Assembly: GCA_004794655.1 (NCBI GenBank)
Contig: SMMW01000534.1
Span: 2,673,501-2,737,500 of the forward strand
Direction: 5' to 3'
Source of the DNA: Marisa cornuarietis
Taxonomy: Eukaryota > Mollusca > Gastropoda > Architaenioglossa > Ampullariidae
Length of the DNA: 64,000 bases
The position numbers and the translations under genes were made by a program. Positions 13,500 through 28,843 of this stretch are shown piece after piece. The notes beneath the pieces were generated by a model that searched no databases, was not told where the DNA came from, and saw only the letters and a program-made list of their open reading frames with translations. Numbering within the stretch: the first letter of the stretch is position 1; each line of letters starts with the position of its first letter.

Positions 13500-16190
13500 C
13501 CATCACATTATTGTTTTTCGTGCATTTTATTTGTTTATTTTTCTTTACATATTCATGCAGACATACTCTAAAGGGTGCGCACGCGCACACACATGCAAAT
13601 AAACTACATACGACGTGTAAATGTACAAACGGCCAATTCAGGGGAAGTAATATAAATATATAATGCATGAAATGGGAAGATCTGAATTATGTCCCTTACA
13701 ACGAAGCCGCTCGTTCCACTGTTTTCGTATTTTGTAAACGTAACATCACAATCGCCGTTAACTCCTCTCTCCCCGTGTGTGACACCCTGTGTGTTGCCAA
13801 CTAACTCGTACAGATATCAGCAAGGTCTCACAAGTAAACATTCGCACACATTTAATTTAACCTCTCGTGTGTTGCCTGCCCCGTCAAATCTCCAAGAAGT
13901 AGGAGTAAGAAATAGTAGACACGTCTGTGAGCCTTGCTGTCATAGTGCGTCTGTCACTAACATACTTGCTGTTATTGAGGCTATTATGGTGTTTAAGTGA
14001 ACGAGTTAAAGAACACTCGCTGAGTTCTTCAATGGATGGAACAGCAGGGAAACGGAGAAAGAGAGAGAGAAGAGTGACGAATTGTCAGCAAACAGAGAGG
14101 GTTTGGTTTGCGGTTCATACCCTGTCAAACATGAGCGCCTAAGGGAGACGAAAAGCCCGCTGAGTTTTGATGGAGGAGATAAAAACCGCTGGGGATTAAA
14201 TTAACTTTGCCACTTATTCTCGCTCGTCAGAGCCGACCTCTGTAATTTTCTGCGATGGAGTTATTCGCGAGTTACTTGTTGCGGCCACTTAACCTCCCCC
14301 AACGATAATTGGCGTCTGGAGATAAACGTTCCGGTAAGGGATAGACGCTGGCAGGCTTGTGATCCCCCGTCTCTATAGCCCGACGACTTCTCGATTTCAA
14401 GAAATTATTCATCTCACAGCCAGGCCTGTCTGCTCGTCTTTCAAAGCTGACATCCACCCTGGTGTTAGCCAAGAGCTTCCCTTGGTCTTTCTATTACGAG
14501 CTATTCATTCTTCTTATTTCCACGAATTTGATGCCGAATGGCTTCCCCTTTTTCCCGACCGGAGTGCAACGCTTGGCAAATATTTGCACTTCAGCGTTTA
14601 GTCATAGTTTCTCTTAGAAACAAAGATGACATTCTGTTACAGAAAGATGAGACCACTCACACATGTGCACATCCATAGGTTCGTCGCCTTCCTTTTATCC
14701 AAAACATGCACACACACACACACATGACCAAATCCAAACACTCTTCAACAATTCATGCAAAAACACACAAAAAGGATTCGTCAGGTTTTACTTATAGAGA
14801 AACCAAAGATACTGTAGCAGTTCTGCCCAGGCACTGAGACTCAAATGTCTCTCAAGACCTCGATAAAAGGACTTAAGAGCATTTGCTTAGTGGTCTCAGT
14901 ACAACAATTAATGGTTTTGCAGTAAGGCAGTAAGCATTCTCAGCACAGCAAGGACGCACGTGCACGCATGTATTAATGATAAAAAATTTTAATATCTCTT
15001 CGCCATGGCAAAGAATGTTTCTTAAGCCTTGAAGTACATCTTTCAATATCCTGCACACCACCCCACCCCTCTGCCATTACATCCTCATCTGAAGCTGCCG
15101 CGATTTGGCAGACCTGACTGCAGCAAGAAGCAGAGCAGGGAGGATGGTGGATAGCGGGGGGGGGGATAAGGAGGATACCGCAGTCAAGAACCATATAGCT
15201 CTCACCTGGCAGCTGAAGGACACATTCCGTGCTGGGGTATTAACTGATTCAGAACGAGGCGCAAACATTTGGAGATCGTTCACTTCTGCTCTATTTCTGT
15301 CTCCTCTTGCGGCAGTCTCAGCCTTATCACCCTCTCAGAATTCTTGCCCTTTAGTTCCAGTAGACTTCTTTCTAGCGGGGAGCTGGGACTCGGCGGGAGC
15401 TCAGTGCGTATCGTGACCTTTCCGTCTTACCGCCCTCCATTCATTTTGTTCACCTCGTCTACGGTCTGACATTCTGTTTCACCCCAGTTTTAAAACTTTC
15501 TTTCTTTCATTACATTCCACTATATCAAGAGCTATGCTCTCACCCACATGCATGTGTGTGTGTGTGTGTGTGCACGCGCGTTCGTGCACGTATCTGCATT
15601 TGCGTTTATGAGTGTGCGCGCGAAAGTATCTGTGCGTACGTGTATATATATATATGTGTGTGTGTGAGAGAGAGAGGGTCACAGATCTGTGTGTGTGTGT
15701 GCGCGCGGACAGGAGTAAACTTCTCACCTACTTTTCTTGTCGGCTCCCTGTAAGTTGATATCTCGAGGATCGAGTGACCCGCAACGTTTTTTCTCAAGAG
15801 CTCCGCTGCTCATTGATGCATGCATCGTGAAAGATACCTAGCCCAGGTGTAAAATAGGTGAATATACATAGACTAGGTGTAAACTAGGTGAAAATAGCTG
15901 CACTTTTCAGTCTGCATATATATATATATACGATATGCACACCGTGGGGACTGTGGCTGAGTGAACGAGAGAGTGTGCTCGCGCGCGCATGTCTGTGAGT
16001 GGGAATATGTTTCTATGTCTGTATGTCATAATCGTTCTTTCTCTCTCTCAAATACATATTGGCTTGTGTTTGAGAGAGAGAGAGAGAGTGTGTGTGTGTG
16101 TGCAGGTTTTATCAAAAGTACACTTTATAATAAACTCCCTTTAAAGTTTCCTTTATAGATGAAAACATGATTTCCGTTGAGCGTTAGAGG
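13500..16190. other. Gene-poor spacer with short simple repeats
   Basis: I see no convincing gene. It contains (GT)n, (TA)n and GA-rich patches at 15551-15572, 15643-15675, 15689-15710 and 15917-15931, and a (GA)n/(GT)n run near 16070-16102. Between about 13,690 and 14,600 there are moderate ORFs on both strands, but with no homology I recognise and no matching splice sites. Confidence 0.5.
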
Positions 16191-16192
16191 GT

Positions 16193-16201
16193 TATATAAA
16201 A
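16193..16201 (+). promoter_or_regulatory. TATA box
   Basis: TATATAAAA lies 25 bp upstream of the ATG at 16226 of a signal-peptide-like exon. A start site 25-30 bp downstream would leave an extremely short leader, so the true start could be different. Confidence 0.4.
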
Positions 16202-16225
16202 CAAGGGAGCAGGTTCGTGACCGGT

Positions 16226-16316
16226 ATGGCTGCCAGATGTGTGACACTGCTTTTGTGGAGTATCATTGTGTCACGAATCACAAATGTCCCACCTGACAGT
16301 AACCTGACCTCGACAG
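16226..16316 (+). CDS. Orphan signal-peptide exon, phase-1 donor
   Basis: ATG begins a 30-codon stretch, MAARCVTLLLWSIIVS followed by a polar Pro/Asn/Thr segment. It looks like a secretory signal peptide with a cleavage region. It ends one base into a codon at a GT donor (ACAG|GTAGTC), the same phase as the first exons of the lectin genes in this window. I found no downstream partner exon on the plus strand before the next gene, so this is either the first exon of a gene I could not complete, a relic, or chance. Confidence 0.35.
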
Positions 16317-17940
16317 GTAGTCTTCCACTTGTTTTCCAGGTTAACCCCTCTCGCTGTTCTTTAAAGTGCACGCAAACTGTTTTTCGTACATCTCTTAAAG
16401 TGCACCGGTAAGTCGTGAAACTAATAATTTAAATATCAAATGGATCAATCAATCAAAAATCACGCCAATTAAAAGTGTACAGACCGTATTTCTGACAATG
16501 ACAGAATATTGTATATTGATGTCATTTACATAACATTTCTCTTAAGTTGGTAGTTTCTTGTCTTGCTTGTGCGAATTTTCACTTGCTGACATCCAGCTCT
16601 TCTCAGACTGAGATTCATGATGGATGGAAGCGTTTGCTCTCACGTGCCAGTCGACCTGCCCCACTGTGCGGAGCACGGCAATCCTCCTGCCATGCACGCA
16701 CGCGCACGTCTGCCCCTCAAATATATATATATATAAATTGCCGAAATGGAAATGGTAGATTTGACACAATCAACAGACAATAAAACGTGAAACGCAGCAG
16801 TCTACAACCCATAAATATTGTCGTCTTCCATCAAGTTTATCAGTTTACATATTTCAAACAACGCTTCAAATGTTCTGATGACTTTCACCATTCTTGAAAC
16901 GTGGGGGACACTCATCAGCATCAACTACTTTATCTAGATACGAGATGAAGCCAGGCGAGCCAGGTGGGCAATCCGAAGGCTAAAACAGGGTCATCCCTAT
17001 AAAACTTTCGTTCGAGAGAAAAAAAACTCACGCCAGCAAGTGCTTTTCAAACTCCAGCGCTTTCCGACGACACAACAATATCTCCTTGACCCTTGAGCCT
17101 GTCATGAGTGCACGTGTTCCCATTTCCCAACAGGATTGTAGGTCATAGCGTTGCAGCCCACAATTTTTTTAAAACACAATTTCGTGATTATATAAACTTA
17201 TACCTGCGCATGCGTAATAATGTGCCAGCTCGCGAAGGAATCCGAACGACGCACATTATAATCGGTTGTCCAGAAACCTAGAGACACATTGAATTATTGG
17301 TCATGTGTGTGTGTGTGTGTGTTGTTATAGGTGTGTGTGTGTGTGTTGTTATAGCTGTGCTTTGCCAATTGGCTTAGATGTAATTTTGCGTGCTTTTCTG
17401 TTTTTGCTACGATGAGCCACTTGCCTTATCTTTGTCTTGTTAATACCACATGTATTTTTCTGTTTTTCGTAACTGAACGCACTTGCCAAGCAATAATTGC
17501 CAGTTGAGATAAATAAATCTGGTCATTTGTCAATTGTCACTCGTCTCTGTGTTTAGGCGACCTGCTAAACGGGATGGTGCAAGTGTTAAAGACAGGAAGG
17601 GATAAAGGGATAACAGTGAGAGTTATGTCCCTTGGCTTACTGCCTTGAAGGGGTAGCTCTTTGTGTTTGTGGTTGTCTCCGTGGACCTGTTGAGAGTTTC
17701 GTGCCTAATATTTCACACGCGCTTCTTCATCATCTTGCTGAGCTCTTTTGCTTGTCTGCGGCCTTTGGGTTTTCGTCTACAGACTTCTATTGCTATCTGT
17801 TTGTGGGTGGCAACAGTGCCAATTAGGTGTCGTGGGTTCGTATCTCGGCGCCGACATACGTCTCTCTGAATGCAACGCCTGTAGCATCTAGGCTGATCGT
17901 CGGTGGTTTTTTCCATGTTTGTCCGGGTATTTCGGTTTCC
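16317..17940. other. Spacer without recognised gene
   Basis: Contains (GT)n patches at 17304-17322 and 17331-17346, and a duplicated gttgttatag-flanked GT block. No coding signal seen. Confidence 0.45.
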
Positions 17941-17943
17941 TCC

Positions 17944-17947
<4 letters not shown>

Positions 17948-18032
<85 letters not shown>

Positions 18033-18050
18033 AGAAAGAGAGAGAGAGAG
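17948..18050. repeat. (GT)n microsatellite followed by (GA)n
   Basis: Roughly 84 bp of uninterrupted GT followed by GAGA. Long ORFs on both strands here are encoded by the repeat and are not genes. Confidence 0.95.
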
Positions 18051-18559
18051 ACTTGGTGAGTAGTTATGATTTATATGATGGTGACTTAATGTGTGTTTGT
18101 GCGACTTCATGTATGTAAACGCCGTAGAGTTGCCCTTGTGGATAAATAAAGTTGTATTGTATTGTAAATTCGCCATTGTTGGTGGGATAAGGCGCTCCAT
18201 CATCATCGTCATCATCAACTGCCATAACATGCAGTTTCTTTGTGCAGTTCACCGGTAAGAAGGTTACACAGTCGACACAGTGTCCGCTCTGTTTCGTGAA
18301 CAGGTAGGTCCTAGCAATCTACGGATGGTTTAATCTATGGACAAGACTGGTTTGAGTATTAATTAATCTGCTTTTATAATTATTTATTAATAATGGCTTT
18401 GTCGCAGTCATAAACATCTTAATCTGTAAAAATATGCTACACCAATGCATTTGCCATTTTGTTATATTGTGGTCAGTTGAATTGATTGGGTATTCTTGCA
18501 AGATTAAAGAACTAGAAGTTTAAAGTCTTAATTGTGATATTATTTTGTGCAGACAATTA

Positions 18560-18771
18560 TAGCAGTATTGAGACAATGAATAAAACAGGATATTTGTGCT
18601 GGTCTCTCCTCCATATGTGTTCGAATTGTTTGTCAGTCTGTTGGTAATGTCTGGCAGTTCACTGATGGTGTCTGCCATCAGATCGATGTCGTCTGCCAAG
18701 CGTGGGGTGCACGTGGATCTCCCATCGATGGAAATTTCTATGGTGTGAAGATCGTGAAGGTTTTCTCGCAT
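18560..18771 (-). mobile_element. Reverse transcriptase fragment
   Basis: The minus strand reads TIEISIDGRSTCTPRLADDIDLMAD, containing the ADD-type catalytic motif (A-D-D-I-D-L-M) of a non-LTR RT, followed by ELPDITNRLTNNSNTYG. Only this block is preserved. Confidence 0.75.
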
Positions 18772-18779
18772 GAATGGCC

Positions 18780-21160
18780 GAGTGCAAAATTATAATCAAG
18801 TGAGGGAATTTTCCTTTGTACAAAAAACTAATTGAATAGTATGAGCGAAAAATAATTTGCCTTCACGAGGTAAATATTTTAGGCATTGCCATTCTCCCCT
18901 ATGTTTAGGAAAGAGTTGACGAGTTGTATTTGTTTGTCCATGGTGTCACATGAACAGTTTTTTGATTGGACATTGACACGTCAGTAGATGAAAACCATAT
19001 AAGTAACACCGATAATTAGAAGTTAGCGTGTTTTTCTCTATACAAATAATTACAAATTCAGAAAGATGGCTGTACCCAGCTAGTTCCAGAGGGATTACTC
19101 AGGTTCACTCAGGTTTGCCTTTAATTTTTGTTTCAACTTTGACCTCAGATGTCAGAATGGAGGTTACAACTTTTGTCCTTAAAGAACCCCCCCGCCCCAG
19201 TAGTGGTCGCAGAGTTGTCATTTATCACCTCCGATGCCGACGATAACCGACTGATAGGGGAGGGGGAGACATACGGTCTGTCACTGATTGTACAAGTTCT
19301 TACCTATGTTACTCGTTTGTCTTGTCTAAAAGCCGGATTTAACGCCGGTTTCCAGATACTTAACTTCATCGACCGTCAAAGACACCGAGTTTATGAGCCG
19401 TCGCTAAGCCCACTTGCCACTCTTGGCTGTTAACTACCATTAGGCAGGTGTCAGGTGCAAGCACCACAGGTGGACGTGTAGTGTTTCACCAGAAGAGGGT
19501 GGCATCGAGTGGACTGTCAACAATTCGTCTTTCTCTTCTTATTCTGTTACCCATGTTTCCTCCTCTTTCTCTCGTTAAACCTGAAAGGTAACCACATATA
19601 AGCTGAAGTTCGTTCCCTAACTTTTTCAGGCCATTGGGGAAGGAATTGTTAGAGACCTCACATTTCTGGGGACCAGCTTTATCTCCCCTTTCTTGCTGCA
19701 TTACCACCCCAAACCCTGTAAGGAGTCAGGCACCCTTTTCCCACCATATAACTGATTCATAAAACATAATGATGACGGGTGGGGTTGATAGGAAAAATAA
19801 AAACCGAAGAAGAGATCTGAGCCCATATCTTTAGAGTTTTCACAACGACCAAGCGCAACAGGAGGATTGTTGCTCTATTTGACAGGAAGATGCCTTCACC
19901 TAGCAGTAAGTTTGCCGTGTCAGAGGGGAAGACCCCAGGTGGTGAAGGGAGAGGAAACCTGAGAACCAGCGGACCCCTCCCCCCCCCACACACATACTTC
20001 CCACGAGGTACCAGCCTGGTAAACAGGTGTCACAACCCGAGAGAAGATGACAATCGAGCGTGTGATCACCCGGCTAACCCTATTCCTTCTTCCCTCCATC
20101 CTTTCTCAACATACCTTAGGAAAGGTCTCAGTTAACAAAAGAGAATGTGCAGGCGTGTGCGTGCCAGCGTACGTATGTGTTTGTGTGTGTGTGAGAGAAA
20201 GAGGACTAAAAGCATGATTTGCACTTGTGACCATGGTTGTGCTGTCAGCACCTTCTCCCCCCCCCCACCTCCTGCGGCTCCCCTGGGATAATAACTCAGC
20301 TTGACCGCAATGCTCACTACGTCCCTTTGTCGCAGGGCTAAGGTGTCTCGCCTGCAATTTCACGCCAGTCGTAAACAGGCCAAAGAAGGGTCCTACCCCG
20401 ATATAAGACCTGTGGCTCCTCGGTGCGCTAACATGTCGAGGGTAGGAAAGTGTCAAACACGGCATCCACTCACCCATTCTTTTTGCGCCGCGGCTCACCT
20501 CTCCTCTTCCCGCGTCGTCAGGTGGGCGACGTTGGCAGACGATCAGGTTTCGTTGGCGCACTTTGTCTGAACTGTTTCTCAGTCAACACCCCCCTGCCCC
20601 TAAAGCCATTCAACATCACCTTATAGTCTTCGGTTGCGATTTCGTAACGTACTAGGTACTCTTTGCTGCGGGAAGTGGGGAAGGTGGGTGTGGTGGTGGG
20701 AGGGGAGACGACCAGAAAGCAAACGCCACCCAGCATCCCTTGCGTATTCAAGGTGGAAGTTGTTTGCAATCCAGTTATCTTTTCCGAATGCAACACATTC
20801 ATTATCCCAAAAAGTGTAAAAGGAAGACAACACCTTGGCGTGATGTTTTCAAGTCTGATGTCCAAAAACATTTATTGATAACCCTTTGGTGTTTAGAACA
20901 AACTGTATTATACAAAGTAATCCCATACGCAATAAAAAAATGTACAATGTTGAGTGTGTCACCAGCACTTCTGTGTCATGGAACAGGGCTTATTATCCAA
21001 TTAATACATTAATGTCACATTAATTGAAGTGCTTATTATTTTTCATTCATACCATAGCCCTGAGGGTTATTACAACTCCAAGGGTTAATTTCTGCTTCAC
21101 TGCAGCAGAGTGAACCCTTGCTACAAATAATTATTGTTCTCGAATGCCTGGATTCTCCTT
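18780..21160. other. Spacer without recognised gene
   Basis: Several overlapping ORFs of up to 150 codons occur on both strands between 19,880 and 20,870. They lack consistent frame conservation or domains. GT- and C-rich patches are at 20170-20197 and 20252-20268. No coding call made. Confidence 0.45.
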
Positions 21161-21166
21161 TCTGTT

Positions 21167-21352
21167 TCAGCGAGCAGTCCACGTGTTACATCGGTAGAGG
21201 AGGATCGGTACTACCAGGGATTTGTACAGCTTGTACTTGGTAGTGAACCTTATCTTCTGGCTATGCCACATCCTATCTAGCCTAGTTATTGCTGCGGTTG
21301 CTGTTGCGATCCTGATGCGGATATCTAGCCTGGAGTTCAGTTTCAGCTGCAA
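21167..21352 (-). mobile_element. Reverse transcriptase C-terminal fragment
   Basis: The minus strand reads LDIRIRIATATAAITRLDRMW, then KLYKSLVVPILLYRCNTWT. This is the conserved block after the RT core in RTE-like elements, usually ending in a Y-G-(S/C)-E-T-W-T type motif. Isolated fragment. Confidence 0.75.
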
Positions 21353-22430
21353 CGGGACAAACTGGGCAGTTCAAACATTCTGAATAAGTTAAACAGTCAT
21401 ACCCATTCTAAATTTTATCAAAGTATCTCTTATCTTGTATCCAATGTCAGTAAAAAAAATCTAGGGCAACACAGATATTTAATTTCTTGACTGACGCCCG
21501 TTTGACGCAAGATGGAGTTTGACAGGAGACTGACAAAGAATTCTATTGGAGTTTTGAGTAAGCTCCGTGGTGTATCGCATGTTACTGGTGTCTGGATGTT
21601 CCATGGATTAGGTAATTATTTAGTCTCTGAGGTCTTAAAAACTACTGCTGTCTCGTACGTCATATACGCAGGTCAAGGGGCATATCAAGTTCAAGAAGAA
21701 GAGCAGACGATGCGAACTCTCATGTTGACGGAGGTACAAACGTTCAAGCTTTATGGTCTGTTGTGTTTTTAGTTTATTGGCTTTTAAGTCGTGGGAAGTA
21801 AAGGTCGAGGACTTTTGCCAGAAACTAACTAAATAAAAAGTAATGAAGTGACAAATTTATTGCAAGTCTGTTGTTGATTTTACACATTTTATCACGTTTC
21901 TGGATATTAATCTGCTAGCTGGTTCGCGAACAGGCAACAGTCCAGAGAGAGATGTCCGAGCTGTAAGTCAGGTGAAACGATTTAGTTCACAGTTTTGAAG
22001 TGCTTAAATAACACTCAACCTGACGAGATGTCTCGCTTCAGTGTAAAGCTAATCGTCGCATATTTTCCCTCCCTGGCTAATAATATAATTTTGTTCCAAG
22101 GCGTGAATGAGTGAGTAGCTCGATCATCTAACACACACATTCAGCACACAGGTCTCACAAGCACGATGATAGACCTCTCAATGCTCGTCAGCACAAAGAT
22201 GTCCTCGTTCCCACGGCTAGTGAATACTCTGGTCACACAGAGGGCGAGAATGCCCTTTCAAATTTTTTGTCTGTGGTAGTACAGTTCTTCTCTTCTTACT
22301 GAGAACAGCAAATAATATTCAAGCTTGGGTCTGAGGAGCTGGTCTGTCTTATTATTATTCGGTATGTTGTTAAAATCAGTATATGAGTGCAGACAGTCAA
22401 TAACAGACAAATGACAATCGAGCAACTGGA
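21353..22430. other. Spacer, one unassigned 86-codon ORF
   Basis: An ATG at 21512 opens an 86-codon frame to 21772, with AATAAA-like sequence near 21832. I recognise no family and do not call it a gene. The rest is AT-rich. Confidence 0.35.
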
Positions 22431-22439
22431 TGTGCAAGA

Positions 22440-22445
22440 TTTATT
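22440..22445 (-). terminator. Polyadenylation signal of lectin gene A
   Basis: AATAAA on the minus strand about 97 nt beyond the stop codon. The same sequence context occurs after the stop of lectin gene C near 41,256. Confidence 0.6.
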
Positions 22446-22541
22446 TCTTACCAGCAAATGGCGCGTAATTACAAACATGTTATCATTTCTCAAGGTCCAT
22501 CTGCGAGGTCGAAGTTTGCTGACGATAGGTTCGCTTTCTCG

Positions 22542-22963
22542 TCAAATGTTACAAGCTACCCAAGAGATTTTTACAAGGACGATGTTTGTGTCGGCCCACT
22601 CGTAGGCAAACGCATCGAAACCGGAAGTGGAAATGACGTCAGCTCCTACGTCGACCCTCACGTTGGCGTTGTTGCGCACATCGAGAAGAGTGATGGCGAC
22701 AGAAACCCAGGGCTTGGTGGCGAATGGACGGGAGAAGATGACATGGACTGAGTGAATTCTTCTCACGCTGCCGTCTGGCGCTTGGACACCGGGTCGACCA
22801 TGTGGTGTGAAGCTGATGACACCGGTCTCACCTACACACCAAACGCAAAATGTCATACGCAAAAGAATAATAAGAATAATAAATCTGATACACAATAGAA
22901 ATTTGATCTCCTTGATATCAGTTTCTGCATAAAATTATAGCAGTGTTTTGATAATTCGTAAAG

Positions 22964-23053
<90 letters not shown>

Positions 23054-24720
23054 AACAAACAGCTCTGTGGTTTTGCACTGATTACCTTCCTCTAGTTTGT
23101 GAATTCCTAATGGTTCTTCAACAAGGCATTCTGCTGACTTTCTATGTGAAGTTAAAAATGATTCGCACCTATATGATCTGTTCTATGACTGGAACAGTGG
23201 GGTGGACAGGACCATTTACCGCAGTGGTTACATTTTTTAATCATTATTTGTAAAACGCTATGAGCTTGTCCATTGTGCTGGGAGATGAAGCTGTATAAAC
23301 ATAATTTATTATTGCTTCATTATTACATATACAGACTGTGCTTGCGTGTAAATAATTTCAGAATGTATGTGTATGTGACAAAATTTTCGGCATGTGTGCG
23401 TGTATATGATATATATATATATATATATATATTAAAGCCTATCATTGTAATTAATTTTAGAGTAGACAACAACAGACAGATAAACGAGAGTCATTCAAAG
23501 TAAGAATGTTTTCTCCCTGAAGTTGGATTGGGAGTTCCTGCTAGTTGTTGCTCCTCATCACTTCAGTCTTCTTTCTGTTGACTTTAAGGCCAGTCTTCTC
23601 CAACAGCATACTCAATTTAATTAGTGCATGCTGTTGGCAATGAGATAGGGGATGAATGTCGTTTGCAAAGTCCTCGAGCTGTTTGGTGAAGGTCCACTGG
23701 ATACCGATGTTGTTCTCTTTGGGTCGTCTTACTCATAATCCAGTCTATGACCATCAGGACGATTGTTGGCGATAATATACAACCCTGCCTTACACCAGTC
23801 TTCATTACAAAAAGTTTAGTGAGTTTGCCTTATGGATAACTTGGCAGGACGAGTCTTTATACGATCCCTCGATAATGTTTAAGAGCTTAGGGACACCATA
23901 GCAAGAAATAAACTAATTCAAAGAAAAATTGCCACTCACATTGCTTTGCTCTCAGCTCATTTTGGATTGCTGAAACACGAAATTGCGAAAGACATTTATT
24001 TTCCATACATTTAAAAGATTTATTTAACACTTAGATATTAGACGGAAAAATGTGAGAGAATTTCCTTATCAGTTTTATTGATTATCAAAGTTTATTTGGG
24101 CAGTTCTGTAAATCTGTCAAAACTCTTTAAACGGAAAAGGTTAGAAACAAATGTATCTTTTAGCTGATGTTGCTGATGATGAAGAGAAGGTGATCAGGAG
24201 AGAAAAAAAATATGAAGAATAAGAGAGTTGTAAATTGTTGTCACCTGTATAACTTGCCTCCAGCCTTGACAGCCTATTGCCCAGGTTGTCGATGACAGCA
24301 GCTAACACCTGAGCATCATCGGTTCTCTTAATCCGTCCATCACCTGTGACAGGTGACACAAGTAACATTCTGCTCTGATGTGACAATGAATACGAAGGCC
24401 ACAGATAATACTGATGTAGGATTTTTTTTTCCCCGTCAGATCATTACCCCTATACTTGCCTAGTTTCTCAGTTCTGGCTTTACATTAAAAAGGGAATTTT
24501 AGATAACGAAAAATGGAGCAGACAGCTGTTAACGATTGTAAGGTGGGGCACCTCTGCTGCCGAGAGAGGAACAAAGAGAGGTGTTAGAATACCTGCCACT
24601 TAAATTGCCACTTAAAAAAAGTACTTTCTGAAATTACTTACCACTTAAAAGAGGCATGGACAAAGTCTTGGTGGACAGCAAGATGACAAAGACAATTATG
24701 TACCATCCTGGTGGTGCCAT
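22542..24720 (-). CDS. Secreted H-type lectin A
   Basis: Three minus-strand exons, all with phase-1 junctions: 24642-24720 (signal peptide, MAPPGWYIIVFVILLSTKT), 24245-24343 (short coiled-coil, VIDNLGNRLSRLEA) and 22542-22831 (lectin domain). Together 468 nt, 155 residues. The last exon carries the H-type lectin fold signature: F-S-R-P-F...P-W-V-S-V, ITLLD, then VGADVISTSGFDAFAYEW, ending SWVACNI. This family (Helix pomatia agglutinin and relatives) forms trimers that bind N-acetylgalactosamine-type sugars, and the coiled coil would suit trimerisation. A minus-strand TATA-like TATATAAG lies at 24826-24833, about 105 bp before the ATG. Precise sugar specificity cannot be read from the sequence. 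The gene appears intact. Confidence 0.85.
22966..23048. repeat. (AC)n microsatellite
   Basis: About 80 bp of AC in intron 2 of lectin gene A. Confidence 0.95.
23520..23805 (-). mobile_element. Reverse transcriptase fragment in intron 2 of lectin A
   Basis: The minus strand reads KTGVRQGCILSPTIVLMVIDWIM (the G-V-R-Q-G-C-x-L-S-P motif of non-LTR RTs). After decay it continues LLEKTGLKVNRKKTEVMRSN, the block following the catalytic site. Interrupted frames show it is dead. Confidence 0.8.
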
Positions 24721-25501
24721 GTTTACGTCCAACTGTCAGACTTTATGGGACGACAAACTTGTAAAGATTAAATAAATTTGATAAGAATTGTTACCCTTTG
24801 AGTTGTAGGAAACAAAACGAAGTCTTATATACTACGAAGCAAGATAAAGTTGAAAGAAGTCTTACACTTGTTTGGTGACCCAGTCTCTTATTGCGATGCA
24901 CAGTATGTAAACAAGAATGTAAACATGTAGCGATATAGGGATCAAAACACAGGCCGTAGATAACACGGTGATAACAAGACCGGCCGATGTTTACAAGAAA
25001 ATGCAAACTGTGAAGGTCTTTTCGCTAAAATTCTGACAAAAATGAAAACAAATGGGTGATTGTAGAGCAAGATGGCAAAAGACTTTGAGGTTTTCCAGAC
25101 AAAGAAACCGAATGACAAACAGTGTCATCGGGGAAGCTTGTGTCAGTCCGAGTTGGCACAGATGAAACTAAATGTAAACATGGGAGACATTAGACAATTC
25201 TGCCCAGACACGTTCCTCGTAATGATAGGTCAGCAAGCGAGAAGGGTGGGGGGGGGGAAGGACTGACTTCATGTTTATACAGAACATTCATTTTAACCTT
25301 TGACACCTAGCGAAGTGAGCGCGCAGGAGTTGATGTGGCGGAGGGTTCTCTGGTCCTGATAACCACATTCGTTGTCTTGTGGGCGATAATGTCCCATGGT
25401 CCCTCCAGTCGGTTCATTGTAGTGATAAACGACAGAGATCGTCTACACAAGCAAGCAGATAGGAGGGCATACAGAACAAACAGAAATAAATGATCAAAAG
25501 A

Positions 25502-25507
25502 TTTATT
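25502..25507 (-). terminator. Polyadenylation signal of lectin gene B
   Basis: AATAAA on the minus strand about 130 nt past the stop codon of gene B. Confidence 0.5.
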
Positions 25508-25635
25508 TGTTTTGAGTACGGTGGGACTGATCACACGTTGACCACCCCGTTATAACCTTAAGGTCCAGGTAGGTGTGGTCAGGCAATAATCAAAGATCGC
25601 TGACGGCAAGCGAGGGTCGTTGTGTCCCGTTATTG

Positions 25636-28175
<2,540 letters not shown>

Positions 28176-28843
28176 GTTGACGACCCGAAGTTTATCTACA
28201 GGTCGCCAAACTTAATAAAAATTAGATGACTTAGATAAGAAATGTGGAGCCCCGTAGGTCTGATTGATAAGCTTTTGGCGAAGGTCAAAGACAGTGGACG
28301 GCTTCCAGTTACTTGTTTCCACTAAATCTCTGTCTCACTCACTGAGCCGACATATTAATAAGTAGTAACCACACTAGCTAAATAAAAACAAACATTCTTC
28401 TACATTAAAGGGCAGGAAGCAATTTTAAAGTCGATGAAATAGTTCAGAAGTTACAGCAAATTAAAAAAATGTGACCATAATTTTAGAGAGCGCAGGTGGA
28501 AATGTCGGTATTTGCAGTTACCTGCTGTAGTAAAGCCCGCTGCTGTGAAACACCTGCTGTACGAAAGATCGGCAGTGAAAGGGTTAATAGCTAAATTTTG
28601 CCGCTTAACATAAGGAAATCACTAAAGTTGGGCCTTAACATACATTCATAACTACACAGATAAAAATATTACAAAATGAATATACTTAAACAATTTAACA
28701 AGTATTCTAAATAAATATGTTTGTGTTACTTGCACAATATTACTTGTGCATGACATTCATTCTAACAAAAGTGTCCCAAGAAAAAACAGAGTGAAATCAG
28801 CTCTTTGGAAGTTTTTTTTCTCAAGTCTAATGCTCTATAGATA
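28176..28843. other. Upstream region of lectin B
   Basis: No gene seen. No clear TATA box is visible on the minus strand before the gene B start, unlike genes A, C and D. Confidence 0.4.

Noticed and set aside
17823..18230. Long ORFs on both strands with poly-Thr/His or poly-Cys/Val
   Set aside because: They are translations of the (GT)n/(AC)n tract. The same holds at 15479-15797, 22853-23253 and 26657-26932.
20106..20561. 151-codon minus-strand ORF
   Set aside because: Low-complexity GC-rich sequence with several overlapping frames on both strands, no domain and no splice context.
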